Positions 63,365 through 64,000 of a stretch of 64,000 nucleotides of DNA are shown one piece after another. How positions within the stretch are numbered: the stretch's first letter is position 1; each line of letters starts with the position of its first letter. Both the position numbers and the translations under genes were made by a program. This DNA is from Pardosa pseudoannulata (taxonomy: Eukaryota; Arthropoda; Arachnida; Araneae; Lycosidae): positions 58,404,440 to 58,468,439 of the forward strand of contig CM063498.1 of assembly GCA_032207245.1 (NCBI GenBank). The letters are read 5' to 3'. Below the pieces are notes generated by a model, which saw only the letters and a program-made list of their open reading frames with translations, was not told where the DNA came from and ran no database searches.

Positions 63365-63604
63365 TGACACTCATATTCAGAAATTGCAGACATACAAAAC
63401 AGAACACTTAAGGTGATTAGAAGTGTTACTAATGAATTCCTCCATCGGATTTGTGATACTGAACCTGCTCACGAAGCAATAAAAAATTTTGCAATAAAAC
63501 TTTACCTCAATCATTTCCATCAACAACGTGGAATTAGGAAAAACCTCCCTCATTACACCCCTCTCTTTGTGAGTTTAAGTGTTCCAGGGCAACAGTTCTA
63601 TTAA
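63365..63604 (+). pseudogene. LINE reverse-transcriptase C-terminal fragment
   Basis: The plus strand reads EIADIQNRTLKVIRSVTNEF, LHRICDTEPAHEAIKNFAIK and LNHFHQQRGIRKNLPHYTP, then a stop at 63602. The QN..L..I pattern followed by a helical segment resembles the end of the reverse-transcriptase region of Jockey-like LINEs. It is short, with an upstream stop and no catalytic motif. Confidence 0.6.
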
Positions 63605-63920
63605 TACCTAAAATTAAACCCAGGCCCCAATTGCTTCAGCGTTTCTTGCTCTTTTGGATATTATCAGACTATGGATTTTATGTTGTGTCATTTTCTGGGC
63701 TCTTGCTCTTATTTTTCAATACACACATATTATGTTACCCTCTTCAGTCTTTTAAGACACATAATCTTATTGTACTACATTGCCATGTTTTCCAAACAAA
63801 GGTATGGAGCTGAGCTCTTCTGTGCATCGCAATCCTGTCAATATCTAAGAAATCACTGATTTCAATCACAATAACATCTTGCTTAATTTTGAAGTAATAT
63901 TAAGCTCTAAAGCGAAGAAG

Positions 63921-64000
63921 GCAATAAGAAAAAAAGAAATTCTGAAGTTCTCATTTTTTTCCCTTCACATTGAAGGTATACGCCTATATACGCACTCACT
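63921..64000 (+). repeat. Direct repeat, right copy, cut by window end
   Basis: Same block order as 62341-62426 (CAATAAG, AAATTCTGAAGTTCT, CCCTTCACATTGAAGGTATA, ACGCACTCACT). It reaches the last base of the window, so its true length is unknown. Confidence 0.8.

Overview
The window is AT-rich animal nuclear DNA. It holds two divergently transcribed, intron-containing housekeeping genes buried in transposon relics. The mix of RNase H-bearing non-LTR retrotransposons, a tRNA-derived SINE, mariner/Tc1 and many hAT-like elements suggests an arthropod. The RNase H/LINE peptides resemble ones I associate with spiders, so an arachnid is my best guess, but this is inference. No bacterial, viral or organellar gene block is visible.

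Left half, minus strand: an EHD-family dynamin-like ATPase (EHD1/Past1 type). The first coding exon is at 31821-32735 and the last at 5569-6270. They join in phase 0 into a 538-residue protein with every hallmark motif (P-loop, DTPG, NKAD, EH domain with EF-hand). The single coding intron is 25.5 kb. It contains a hAT-like element at 7678-8800, a piggyBac-like MITE, a dead mariner carrying a nested SINE, two copies of one hAT family in opposite orientation, a fresh 146-bp tandem duplication beside a cluster of GACGTC sites, a Tc1 relic and several SINE copies.

Right half, plus strand: COX10 (haem A farnesyltransferase, mitochondrial inner membrane). Five exons at 39047-39449, 43883-44007, 45066-45136, 52307-52539 and 54394-54803 join in frame to 413 residues plus stop. 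At least one 5' exon with the start codon and mitochondrial presequence is not identified; it should lie between about 32.8 and 39.0 kb. The introns carry LINE fragments in both orientations, a Charlie-like hAT, a pogo-like relic, other terminal-inverted-repeat elements and long (TA)n/(CA)n tracts. One such tract sits almost against the last splice acceptor.

Flanks: 1-5.5 kb and 54.8-64 kb show no host gene that I can support. They hold a SINE, a piggyBac-like MITE, LINE and Tc1 fragments, Helitron-like sequence and repeats. The two genes do different jobs (endocytic membrane remodelling, and cytochrome c oxidase assembly) and are linked only by position and perhaps a shared promoter region. 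I found no clearly new multi-gene system. The most unusual items are the sharp codon-composition switch within EHD, and an unclassified 972-bp inverted-repeat element inserted in a SINE with an 8-bp target duplication.
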